Assembly: GCA_018432565.1 (NCBI GenBank)
Contig: JAHDSS010000081.1
Span: 1-16,034 of the forward strand
Direction of reading: 5' to 3'
Length of the DNA stretch: 16,034 nt
Source of the DNA: Kiritimatiellia bacterium
GTDB lineage: Bacteria; Verrucomicrobiota; Kiritimatiellia; CAIQIC01; Lenti-01
Shown here one piece after another: positions 1 through 7,437 of the stretch; within the stretch, counting starts at the first letter, position 1; the number at the start of each line of letters is the position of its first letter. The position numbers and the translations under genes were made by a program. The notes below the pieces were generated by a model. That model was not told the DNA's origin and did no database searches. It saw only the letters and a list, made by a program, of their open reading frames with translations.

Positions 1-2361
1 ACCGAGCCGGGGGTGCCCGGCGTGGAAGTCCGGCTCTATGCGGACGGGAACGCCAACGGCCTCTATGATGCCGGCGAGACGCTGCTGGCCACCCGGACCA
101 CCGATGCGGACGGGCAGTATCTCTTCGACCAGCTGCTGCCGGGCCGCTATGCGGTGGTGGTGGCGGCGGACAGCGGGCCGCTCGCCGGCGCCGGCCAGAC
201 CGCCGATCCTCAGTCGGACGGCCTGACCTGCGACGATCCTGAACTGACCATTCCCTGCGACGACCAGTGCGGCTGGGCGCTCACTCCCGGGCAGATTTTC
301 CTGGGCGCGGACTTCGGCTATGCGCCCACCGGCGTCATCGGCGACTTGCTGTGGGTGGACACGAACAACAACGGCATGCCGGATGCCGGCGAGCCGGGCC
401 TCCCCTATGTGTCCGTCATCCTGTATTCCAACGGCGTGGCGATCGCCACCAATGAAACGGATGCCAACGGCAACTACGGGTTCAGCGGCCTGGCCGACGG
501 CACGTACGGCGTGGGGGTGGACACCGGCGACCCCGATTTCCCGGCGGGCCTGGCGAACACCTATGCCGCCGACCTCACGTTCGACAGCTACGCCGCCAAC
601 ATCGTGATGTCCGGCGGCGCCGTGACGTCCATTGGCGGCTATCCCTGCACCGGGTGCGATTTGAACGTCGATTTCGGCTACCGCTACGAGGGCGGCAACC
701 GCCTGAGCGGTACGATCGGCCAGGACGCCACGCCGTACGACGGCCTGATGAACAGCCTGAATCCGTCCGGCCCCGGCGCCGGCGAGGCGCCCTACGGGGG
801 CGTTACCGTTTCCGCCTATCTGTGGGACGATGACGGCGACGGCGCGGTGGAGGCCGGGGAATACGTCCTGCTCGGCACCACCCGGACCGGCGCCACCGGC
901 GACTATGCGTTCACCAATCTGCCCAGCGGCGACGGCAGCGACCGCTATATCGTGTCCAGCGCCGCGCCCGAAGCGTATCTGAAGCTGACCACCACCAACG
1001 GCTCCATCGCGGGCGTGACGGTGTCCGCGGCATCCAATGCGCAGGGCTACACCGATTCGGCCTATCTCACGGTGGCGGTCGCGGCGGACATCACCAACAT
1101 GGATTTCGCGTATGCCTCCCAGAAGGCCTACGACTACGGCGACCTGCCGGACAGCTATCAGACGCTGCTGGCCGACGGCGCGCGGCATATCGTGCCCCTG
1201 ACGCCGACTCTTGTCCTGGGCCAGGGCGTGGATGCCGAGCAAAACGGCGTGCCTTCCGCCGGCGCCGACGGCGACGATCTGGCCGGAACGGATGACGAAG
1301 ACGGCGTGATCCAGATCGTCGATTCCGTCTGGCGGATCGGCACCGGCGGCGGCTCCGTCGAAGTGACCGTCGGCGCGGGCAGCGGCTGGCTGACGGGCTA
1401 CATTGACTTCAACGGCGACGGCAACTTCACGGATGCGGGCGAGCTGGTGATCGACACGGCCGTGTCGAGCACCGGCGGCAACGGCAGCGGGGTCTATACC
1501 AACGTCTTCACCGTTCCCGCCGGAACGTTTTCGACGACCAGCTCCACGCCGCTCTATGCGCGGTTCCGCCTGTTTCCCGAACCGCCGCTGTTCCCCGAAC
1601 TGGCCTATGCCGGCACCGCCGCCAACGGCGAGGTCGAGGATTATCTCTGGCATCTGGCGGGCCTTGGCGACACGGTCTGGTACGACCACAACGGCGACGG
1701 CGTCCAGGATGCCGGCGAGCCGCCGATCCCCGGCGTGCGCGTGTTCGCGGACCTCAACGACGACGGCATCTGGCAGACCGCCGAACCGGCTGCGACCACC
1801 GACGAAAACGGGCGCTACGGCATCGGCGGGCTGATCCCCGGGACGTATTCCATCGTGGTGGATACCGGTACGCTGGTGGCCGGCGTCACGCCGACCTACG
1901 ACCTGGACGGCATCGGCACGCCCCACGCGGCCTCGGTCGAACTTGCGGTTCTGGACCAGTTTGTTTCCACCGTCGATTTCGGCTATGCCCCCCCGGTCAC
2001 CATCGGCGACCGGATGTGGTTCGACGAGAATCGCGACGGCATCCAGAACCCCGGTGAAACCAATGGATTGCCGGGGGTTTCCGTGGCGCTGCTGGATGCC
2101 GACGGGAAAGTCGTGGCCGAAACCGTCACCGATGACGAGGGCGGCTATCTGTTCACCCACATGCCGACGGGGACCTACCTGGTCCGGTACGATCTGTCGG
2201 GCTTCACCACGAATGAAATGCTCAGCCCGTCCAAGGCGGGCGAGGACGATGCCCTGGACAACGACTGGGCTTCGGGAAACACGGCCGATTACGCCTGGAC
2301 GACGCTGTTTTCCGTCTCCGGCGGCGAGACGAACCTGAACGTTGATCTGGGTATTGCCACG
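1..2361 (+). repeat. SdrD_B-like beta-sandwich modules with an inserted GEVED domain (coding)
   Basis: Modules of about 110-135 residues recur, each starting with a G-D-x-x-W-x-D-x-N-x-D/N-G-x-x-D-A-G-E type segment and closing with a (D/N)(F/L)GY or DLGI segment. Clear starts are at about 334 (IGDLLWVDTNNNG), 1663 (LGDTVWYDHNGDG) and 2002 (IGDRMWFDENRDG). The first module is cut by the window edge and the third (about 700-1110) is more divergent. A GEVED domain with DYGDLPDSY near 1132 separates modules three and four. The acidic DxNxDG loops are typical calcium-binding sites of Sdr-type B domains, so the stalk is probably calcium-stiffened. Confidence 0.75.
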
Positions 2362-5300
2362 CGTTCGCCCACGCGCGCCGCTCTTGCGGAGGTCTGGGGC
2401 GAGTGGGTGGACGGCGCGGCCCGCGTGGTCTGGCGCACGGATTCGGAATTCGGCACCGCCGGATTCGTCGTTTACCGCACCGACCCGGAAACCGGCGTCG
2501 AAACGCGTCTGAACGACCGGCTCGTGAGTTCGGCTTTCAACGAAGGCGGCGCCACCTATGCGCTGGCCGAACCCGCCGCCGGAGAGGGCGAAACGGGGAA
2601 CTACCGGGTGGTCGAGGTCGAACTGTCCGGCGAACGTCTCGATCTGGGCACGCATGAAATCCGCTTTGATGCGCCAACCGCGCCCGCCGTCGTTTCGCGC
2701 TCGGCGCTGGCCGCCAAACCGGCGGTGAAATCCGTCCGGTCCAAAGGGCTGACAGGCCCCTCGCCGGTGCTCAAGGTGCAGGTGGAGCGGGAGGGGCTTT
2801 ACGGCGTGACCTGGCAGGCCATTGCGGACGGCATGGGGCTCTCGCTGGCGGACGTGCAGTCCCTGGCGCAGGCGGGTGAACTCCGGATGTCGCGGCAGGG
2901 CCAGCCGGTGCCGGTGCTGGCGGACCCGGCGCGTGAACGGCTGCTTTTCCACGCCCGGCAGCCGGTGCGCTCGTGGTACGTGCATCGCGATACCTACCTG
3001 ATTTCCGCCGGCGAGGGCGTCGCGATGGCGCGCCGCGACCCCGCCGCCGCATCCGGGACCTCGGTCTTTCCGACCAGGCTTCGGTTCGAGGAAAACCGCT
3101 TTTTGGTGAACCTGAACCGGATGCCGGACGACTTCTATTTCTGGATCCCGGTGATGAGCGGTGCAGGGGAGCTGTCGGTGAATCCCGTGCCGCTGGATTT
3201 GAGCGGCTATGCGGGCGGCGACGTGATGCTGAAGGTCCGCCTGGTCGGATCATCCAGTTCCCCGGATTCTCCCGACCATCTGGCGCGCTTCGCGTTCAAC
3301 GGCGTCGAGGTGGGCTCCGTCGCGTTCGATGGCCAGGACGTCGCCGAGGCCGAACTGACCGTGCCCGCGTCCCTCGTGGCGGCCGAATCCAACGTACTGA
3401 CGATCGAAGGCGTCCAGCAGGAAGGCGTCGCGCAAAGCTTCTTCTTCGTGGATGCGGTCGAAGCCGCCTTCAACCGTACGCTCGCGCCGTGGCCGATTCC
3501 GGCGATGTTCGGACCGGCCGGGGCGTCCGCGGTTTCCGCTGCGGCTTTCACCGAGCCGCTGGCCGTGGCGGTGGACGAAACGGGAGAACCCGCGTGGCTG
3601 GCCGATGAGAACGGCAAACTGCCGGCCAGGGCCTGGGCGGTTGCCGATCCGAACGAGCGCTATGCGGTGGTCGAGGCGGATGCGGTTCCGCTGCTGGCGC
3701 CCGAGCCGGCCGCGGCGGACGCGTGGTTCCTCTCGGCGACCAGCCAAATCGACTATCTCGTGATCGCGTCCCGCGACTTGGCGGCGGCGGCACAGGAGCT
3801 CGTGGATTATCGCGCGGGGCAGGGGTTGCGCGCCGGTCTGGCGACCTTCGAGGATGCCTGCGATCTGCTGACCGGCGGCGTGCGCACGCCGGAGGCCGTT
3901 CCCGCCCTGCTGCGGCACGCCGCGGCGACCTGGGCGGTGGCGCCGCGGATGGTCGTGCTGGCCGGCAATGGCCATTACGACTATCAGGGCATCACCTATG
4001 CCGAAGCCAACCACCTGCCGCCGCTGATGATCCAGATGCCGGCCGGCGTGTGCGCCTCGGACAGCTTGCTGGCGGACACGGGCGGCGACGACGCTCCCGA
4101 TGTCGCCATCGGCCGTTTGCCGGCGCTGCATGCGGCGGAACTGACCGCGATGATTGCCAAAATCAAAGCCTACGAGGCCGGGTTCGGCGCCGAATGGCAG
4201 AACCAAATCGTGCTGGCGGCCGACAATCCCGATGCCGCCGGCGCGTTCACCGAGGCCAACGGACGCTTGGCGGATCTGGTTCTCGCGCCGTATTCCGTGG
4301 CCGAACGGATCGAGTTGGAAACGATGGAGATCGGCCAGGCGCGCACCAATCTGCAACGGTGGGTCAACTCCGGCGTTGGTTTTGTCAATTACATCGGGCA
4401 CGGCGACATCCGCTTCCTGTCGCTGGAAACGCTTCCGGACAACGCGACGGCCAACCTGCTGCGGGATACCGACGTGGCCGTGTTGACCAACGCAGCGCGG
4501 CCGCCCGTGGTGGCGACGCTGACCTGTCTCGCGGCGCGCTACGAAGTGCCCAACCTGGCCAGCCTCGGCGAACGCCTGATGAGGGATGCCGGCGGCGCGG
4601 TCGCGGTCATCGGCCCTTCGGGCCTGTCGCAGAACGCGCCCGCCCTCGAAATGGGCGAGGCGTTCTATCGCACGATTCTCCAGGATGGCGCCGGCGAACT
4701 CGGCCCCGCGTTTCTCCAGGCGCGCCGTTCGCTGCCGGCCTCTTTGTTCGCGAAAGACACCATCGCGGTTTACAACCTGCTCGGCGATCCGGCGCTGAAA
4801 ATCGCGGGCAACGATCCGGCAAACGATCCCGTGACGCCGGCCGAAATCAGCTTGTCGAACCTGGCCCAAACCTACGACGGCGCGCCGCGCGCCGTGTCCG
4901 CCGCGACCGTGCCGGCGGGCCTGGCGGTGCGCATCGCCTACGACGGCCAATGGCAGCCCCCGGTGAATGCCGGCACCTGCGAGGTGGTCGCTTCGGTCGC
5001 GACCGTCGGCTACGAAGGGTTCGCGACCGGGATGCTCGTGGTGGCCAAGGCGGCGGCCTCCGTGGCGCTCGGTGATTTGGCGCATACCTACGACGGCACG
5101 CCCAAGGCGGCAACCGCCACCACCCGGCCGGCCGGCCTTGCGGTGGAGTGGAGCTATGCCGGCGGCACCGAACCGCCGACGGCGGCGGGCGAATATGAAG
5201 TCGTCGCGACGGTTGCCGACGCCAACTACGCGGGCGCCGCCACGGGTCTCCTGACGATCGCCAAGGCGCCTGTCGTCGTGACGCTGGCCGGCTTGACGCG

Positions 5301-6270
5301 GATGTATGACGGCGCGCCGCAGGACGTCGCTGCGCAGTCCGACCCCGCCGGCCTGGACGTCCAGCTCACCTACGATGGCTCCAGCTCGCCGCCGGTTGCC
5401 GCCGGCCGCTACGAGGTTGTCGCCGCCGTCGCCGATGAAAACCATGACGGCGCGGCCGTCGGAACGCTCGAAATCGAGCGGCGGCCGGCCGGCATCGAAC
5501 TCGGCAGCTTGCTCCAGCCGTGCACCGGCGGAAAAATCCATGCGACGGCGACAACCGACCCGCCCAACCTGGCAGTGGATTTCACCTACGATGGATCTCC
5601 GTCGGCACCGGCGACCGCAGGCCAATATGCCGTGGTCGCCACCGTTGCCGATCCCAACTACGCCGGCTCTGCAGCAGGCACGCTCATGGTGACCAAGGGA
5701 ACGGCGGGCATCACCCTGGGTCACTTGCTGCAGATCTACGACGGCCAGCCCAAGGCCGCGACTGCTGCGACAACGCCCGCCGGCCTGAACGTGCAGTTGA
5801 CCTACAACGGTCTTCATTCCCTGCCCGCGGAACCGGGCCGGTATGCGGTCGAGGCCACCGTCGAAGATGTCAATTTCACGGGCGCCGCCAGCGGCACGCT
5901 GACGATCTGGAAGCTCGTCGATTCGTTCGAAATCTGGCTCGAAACGCGCAACCTGAATCCCCTGGACGTCCGCTTTGCCGAAAACGCGGACGAGGACGGC
6001 GATTTCTGCACCACGTGGGACGAGTACATCGCCGATACCGATCCGCTGGATGACGGCCAGATGCTGGTGATCGACAGCCGGATTGAAAACGGCACGCTGC
6101 AGTTCGAGTTCCCGGTCAGCAGCAACCGCTTCTACCAGTTGCACTATTCCACCAATCTGTTCGGCCCGCGCCTGGTGCGCGATTTGGGGTGGGGGGGGAC
6201 GGGATCGCTTTCCACCAATGTGTCCGGCGAATGGTACGGCACCATCAAGGTGTTGCTGAAACAGCCTTAG
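1..6270 (+). CDS. Giant multidomain surface/secreted protein with C25 (gingipain-like) protease domain, 5'-truncated
   Basis: The reading frame is open from base 1 to the TAG at 6268-6270, so the gene starts upstream; the GTG at 13 lies inside an SdrD_B-like module and is not a real start. Order of parts: SdrD_B-like modules (about 1-1110), a GEVED domain ending in the GEVEDYLW motif at 1627-1650, two more SdrD_B-like modules (1660-2350), a fibronectin-III-like segment with WRTDSEFGTAGF (about 2371-2680), beta-rich linker regions, and a peptidase C25 domain (about 3748-4809). The C25 domain keeps the catalytic His in YIGHGD (codon 4399-4401) and the Cys in LTCLAARYE (codon 4525-4527). Five MBG-type repeats follow (4846-5913), then a tail with a DEDGD calcium loop, TDPLDD and YSTNLF. 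Gingipain-type enzymes are secreted cysteine proteases; the flanking modules usually act as stalks or in adhesion. No sorting signal or membrane anchor is visible at the C-terminus. The protease fold is well supported; substrate and surface location are inferred. Confidence 0.85.
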   Translation, partial: TEPGVPGVEVRLYADGNANGLYDAGETLLATRTTDADGQYLFDQLLPGRYAVVVAADSGPLAGAGQTADPQSDGLTCDDPELTIPCDDQCGWALTPGQIFLGADFGYAPTGVIGDLLWVDTNNNGMPDAGEPGLPYVSVILYSNGVAIATNETDANGNYGFSGLADGTYGVGVDTGDPDFPAGLANTYAADLTFDSYAANIVMSGGAVTSIGGYPCTGCDLNVDFGYRYEGGNRLSGTIGQDATPYDGLMNSLNPSGPGAGEAPYGGVTVSAYLWDDDGDGAVEAGEYVLLGTTRTGATGDYAFTNLPSGDGSDRYIVSSAAPEAYLKLTTTNGSIAGVTVSAASNAQGYTDSAYLTVAVAADITNMDFAYASQKAYDYGDLPDSYQTLLADGARHIVPLTPTLVLGQGVDAEQNGVPSAGADGDDLAGTDDEDGVIQIVDSVWRIGTGGGSVEVTVGAGSGWLTGYIDFNGDGNFTDAGELVIDTAVSSTGGNGSGVYTNVFTVPAGTFSTTSSTPLYARFRLFPEPPLFPELAYAGTAANGEVEDYLWHLAGLGDTVWYDHNGDGVQDAGEPPIPGVRVFADLNDDGIWQTAEPAATTDENGRYGIGGLIPGTYSIVVDTGTLVAGVTPTYDLDGIGTPHAASVELAVLDQFVSTVDFGYAPPVTIGDRMWFDENRDGIQNPGETNGLPGVSVALLDADGKVVAETVTDDEGGYLFTHMPTGTYLVRYDLSGFTTNEMLSPSKAGEDDALDNDWASGNTADYAWTTLFSVSGGETNLNVDLGIATRSPTRAALAEVWGEWVDGAARVVWRTDSEFGTAGFVVYRTDPETGVETRLNDRLVSSAFNEGGATYALAEPAAGEGETGNYRVVEVELSGERLDLGTHEIRFDAPTAPAVVSRSALAAKPAVKSVRSKGLTGPSPVLKVQVEREGLYGVTWQAIADGMGLSLADVQSLAQAGELRMSRQGQPVPVLADPARERLLFHARQPVRSWYVHRDTYLISAGEGVAMARRDPAAASGTSVFPTRLRFEENRFLVNLNRMPDDFYFWIPVMSGAGELSVNPVPLDLSGYAGGDVMLKVRLVGSSSSPDSPDHLARFAFNGVEVGSVAFDGQDVAEAELTVPASLVAAESNVLTIEGVQQEGVAQSFFFVDAVEAAFNRTLAPWPIPAMFGPAGASAVSAAAFTEPLAVAVDETGEPAWLADENGKLPARAWAVADPNERYAVVEADAVPLLAPEPAAADAWFLSATSQIDYLVIASRDLAAAAQELVDYRAGQGLRAGLATFEDACDLLTGGVRTPEAVPALLRHAAATWAVAPRMVVLAGNGHYDYQGITYAEANHLPPLMIQMPAGVCASDSLLADTGGDDAPDVAIGRLPALHAAELTAMIAKIKAYEAGFGAEWQNQIVLAADNPDAAGAFTEANGRLADLVLAPYSVAERIELETMEIGQARTNLQRWVNSGVGFVNYIGHGDIRFLSLETLPDNATANLLRDTDVAVLTNAARPPVVATLTCLAARYEVPNLASLGERLMRDAGGAVAVIGPSGLSQNAPALEMGEAFYRTILQDGAGELGPAFLQARRSLPASLFAKDTIAVYNLLGDPALKIAGNDPANDPVTPAEISLSNLAQTYDGAPRAVSAATVPAGLAVRIAYDGQWQPPVNAGTCEVVASVATVGYEGFATGMLVVAKAAASVALGDLAHTYDGTPKAATATTRPAGLAVEWSYAGGTEPPTAAGEYEVVATVADANYAGAATGLLTIAKAPVVVTLAGLTRMYDGAPQDVAAQSDPAGLDVQLTYDGSSSPPVAAGRYEVVAAVADENHDGAAVGTLEIERRPAGIELGSLLQPCTGGKIHATATTDPPNLAVDFTYDGSPSAPATAGQYAVVATVADPNYAGSAAGTLMVTKGTAGITLGHLLQIYDGQPKAATAATTPAGLNVQLTYNGLHSLPAEPGRYAVEATVEDVNFTGAASGTLTIWKLVDSFEIWLETRNLNPLDVRFAENADEDGDFCTTWDEYIADTDPLDDGQMLVIDSRIENGTLQFEFPVSSNRFYQLHYSTNLFGPRLVRDLGWGGTGSLSTNVSGEWYGTIKVLLKQP
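4846..5913 (+). repeat. Five tandem MBG-type repeats (coding), about 71-72 residues each
   Basis: Repeat starts are near 4846, 5062, 5275, 5491 and 5707, a period of 213-216 bases. The pattern is L-x-x-L-x-x-x-YDG-x-P-(K/R/Q), then PAGL-x-V-x-x-x-Y, then AG-x-Y-x-V-x-A-x-V-x-D-x-N-(Y/F/H)-x-G-x-A-x-G-x-L-x-(I/V). The units follow the C25 domain directly and lead into the calcium-loop tail. Repeat 4 departs from the pattern: the YDG is replaced by a P-C-T-G-G segment near 5518-5529. The function is probably structural or adhesive. Confidence 0.8.
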
Positions 6271-6271
6271 A

Positions 6272-6300
6272 TTGCCAGGCGAATGAATGGATGTTAATCT
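6272..6300 (+). promoter_or_regulatory. Candidate promoter for the Cys-rich peptide unit
   Basis: A -35-like TTGCCA (6272-6277) is followed after a 17-nt spacer by TAATCT (6295-6300), with an extended -10 TG at 6292-6293. It sits between the upstream stop (6270) and the peptide ATG (6322) and would start transcription near 6307, leaving a short leader that contains the ribosome site. The same -35 hexamer, spacer length and TGn element occur before rnhC. The -10 matches only 3 of 6 consensus bases, so this is a prediction. Confidence 0.4.
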
Positions 6301-6309
6301 ACGGATCGC

Positions 6310-6315
6310 AAGGAG
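6310..6315 (+). promoter_or_regulatory. Strong Shine-Dalgarno site (AAGGAG) of the peptide gene
   Basis: AAGGAG lies 6 nt before the ATG at 6322. It is one of the best Shine-Dalgarno matches in the window, and fits a peptide that must be made in excess over the enzymes encoded downstream. It fixes the start at 6322. Confidence 0.75.
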
Positions 6316-6321
6316 CCCTCT

Positions 6322-6723
6322 ATGTCTGACAAGCGCCTGAAATATGAGAAACCGGTGAGCATCGATCTGGGCCGGGTGGCTCCGATCCTGGGCGACACGT
6401 GCAGCGTCGGCAACGGGGCGGCCGACTGCCCGGCCGGCATGAACAATGCCATGGTGGCGGTCTGCGACCCTTCGGGGTCGGGTGCCGATAACGATTGCCG
6501 GGTGGGATCGAGTGCGGGCACGTTCTGCTGGCCGACCGGGTCCGGGGCGGCGGTCTATTGCCTGGCCGGCAGCGGATTCGGCAGTGTCCAGTCGGCGGGC
6601 TATGAGAGCGATTCGCCCTCCACGCTGGGCGGCGGCCTGGAGTCCCTGGGCGGAACCGAATCGTCGAGCCCATCGGGCAACGAGCCGGATGCCGGCGGAA
6701 TTTCGACGCCCGGCGCGTTTTAA
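6322..6723 (+). CDS. Six-cysteine repeat peptide, putative RiPP precursor
   Basis: This is a 133-residue peptide with no signal peptide or membrane segment; I do not recognise a named family. Residues 1-24 look like a RiPP leader: charged, with Y8-E-K-P11 and G17, which keeps the Y-x2-P-x5-G spacing of many leaders bound by PqqD-like recognition elements (the usual Leu between P and G is Ser here). Residues 27-80 carry six Cys at 27, 36, 48, 59, 69 and 80, each followed by a Gly 3-4 residues on (CSVG, CPAG, CDPSG, CRVG, CWPTG, CLAG), so the core reads as six imperfect 9-12-residue units. Residues 81-133 are a Cys-free Ser/Gly-rich acidic tail. A peptidase, a nucleotidyltransferase and an ABC exporter follow, which supports a processed, exported peptide. 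No known maturase is in the window, so the modification is unknown. It could instead be an unmodified secreted Cys-rich peptide. Confidence 0.7.
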   Translation: MSDKRLKYEKPVSIDLGRVAPILGDTCSVGNGAADCPAGMNNAMVAVCDPSGSGADNDCRVGSSAGTFCWPTGSGAAVYCLAGSGFGSVQSAGYESDSPSTLGGGLESLGGTESSSPSGNEPDAGGISTPGAF

Positions 6724-6761
6724 GGGCGGGGGCGCGGATTGGTTTCACGGCGCATCCGGCG

Positions 6762-6787
6762 GGCATCCGCTCTTCGCGGATAATGCC
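6762..6787 (+). other. Hairpin in the gap after the peptide gene, possible attenuator
   Basis: In the 96-nt gap between the peptide stop and the peptidase start, ATCCGC (6765-6770) pairs with GCGGAT (6776-6781) around a 5-nt loop. GGC (6762-6764) can add to the stem with GCC (6785-6787) across a 3-nt bulge. There is no T-run behind it, so full termination is unlikely. A partial block or mRNA 3' end here would favour peptide over enzyme production. The rest of the gap shows nothing distinct. Confidence 0.35.
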
Positions 6788-6822
6788 GGCCCGGCGATGG
6801 GACGGCCGGAAACGGGTGGGTG

Positions 6823-7437
6823 ATGGACGTTTTTTCAGCGGCAGCCGAATGCCTCATCCCGTACGACGGATGGACCGCTCCGTCCGAAGGCGGAAGCATG
6901 CGCGGCACGATTGCCCCCGGCGAGCGTTTGCTTGTGCGAGCCATGGAACTGCCGGCGGTGGAAGCGGGGGATATTGTGGCGTTTCGCCGGGGCGGGCGCG
7001 TGCGGGTTCATCGCATGGTGGCCATCCGCCAGGGCCGCTGGTGGACGCAGGGCGACGGCAACTGGCGGCGCGATATCGAACCGCTGCAGCCGGAAGAGTT
7101 CATCGGGCGGGTGGAAGAGGCCGTGGGGCCGGCGGGAAGTCGCCGGCTGGCCGGCGGCGCGCGGGGACGGCGGCTGGCAATGGGGCGGCATGCCGCCGCC
7201 TTCGTTCGCTGGGGATTTCTCTCGCTGCTGGCCCCCCCGTATCGGCTCCTGTGCAGGAGCCGGGTGGCCGCCCGCTTCTGGCGGCCGGACATCCTGACCG
7301 TGCGGTTTGCCGCCGGCGACGGCCGGCGGACCAAATACATCCACCGGGGGCAAACCGTGGCGAGCTGGCATGACGCGTCCCGCGGCTGGACCTGCCGCCG
7401 GCCCTATGATCTGATACTCTTCCCGCCATCGTCATGA
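6823..7437 (+). CDS. S26-type Ser/His peptidase (SipW/eukaryotic signal-peptidase-like), likely leader peptidase of the peptide system
   Basis: This is a 204-residue protein. Around residues 23-37, GGSMRGTIAPGERLLV matches the signal-peptidase G-x-S-M-x-x-T-I-x-x-G-x-x-L-L-V box with nucleophile Ser25 (codon 6895-6897). GDIVAFR follows (49-55), then VHR with His63 (7009-7011) where bacterial signal peptidases have Lys, then TQGDGNWRRD (75-84). His in that place and the T-x-GD-x-N segment are marks of the archaeal/ER/SipW-type subgroup, which uses Ser-His rather than Ser-Lys. There is no N-terminal membrane anchor before the Ser; one short hydrophobic stretch lies near residues 127-142. ATG 6823 is preferred over the adjacent GTG 6820; the ATG at 6898 would remove the Ser. 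The stop overlaps the next ATG (ATGA, 7434-7437). S24/S26-like peptidases occur beside RiPP precursors in other bacteria, so cleavage of the upstream peptide is the best guess. Confidence 0.7.
   Translation: MDVFSAAAECLIPYDGWTAPSEGGSMRGTIAPGERLLVRAMELPAVEAGDIVAFRRGGRVRVHRMVAIRQGRWWTQGDGNWRRDIEPLQPEEFIGRVEEAVGPAGSRRLAGGARGRRLAMGRHAAAFVRWGFLSLLAPPYRLLCRSRVAARFWRPDILTVRFAAGDGRRTKYIHRGQTVASWHDASRGWTCRRPYDLILFPPSS
7243..7262 (+). repeat. Perfect 9-bp-arm palindrome inside the peptidase gene
   Basis: CGGCTCCTG (7243-7251) and CAGGAGCCG (7254-7262) are exact reverse complements separated by TG. A tract of seven C lies just upstream (7232-7238). It may be chance in GC-rich coding DNA, an RNA hairpin slowing translation, or a binding site; nothing in the sequence decides. 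Confidence 0.5.

Noticed and set aside
3250..6144. 964-codon open frame on the minus strand
   Set aside because: It lies wholly opposite the C25/MBG protein, whose domains are recognisable. The antisense translation is Arg/Gly/His-rich and shows no domain; long antisense frames are expected in GC-rich genes.
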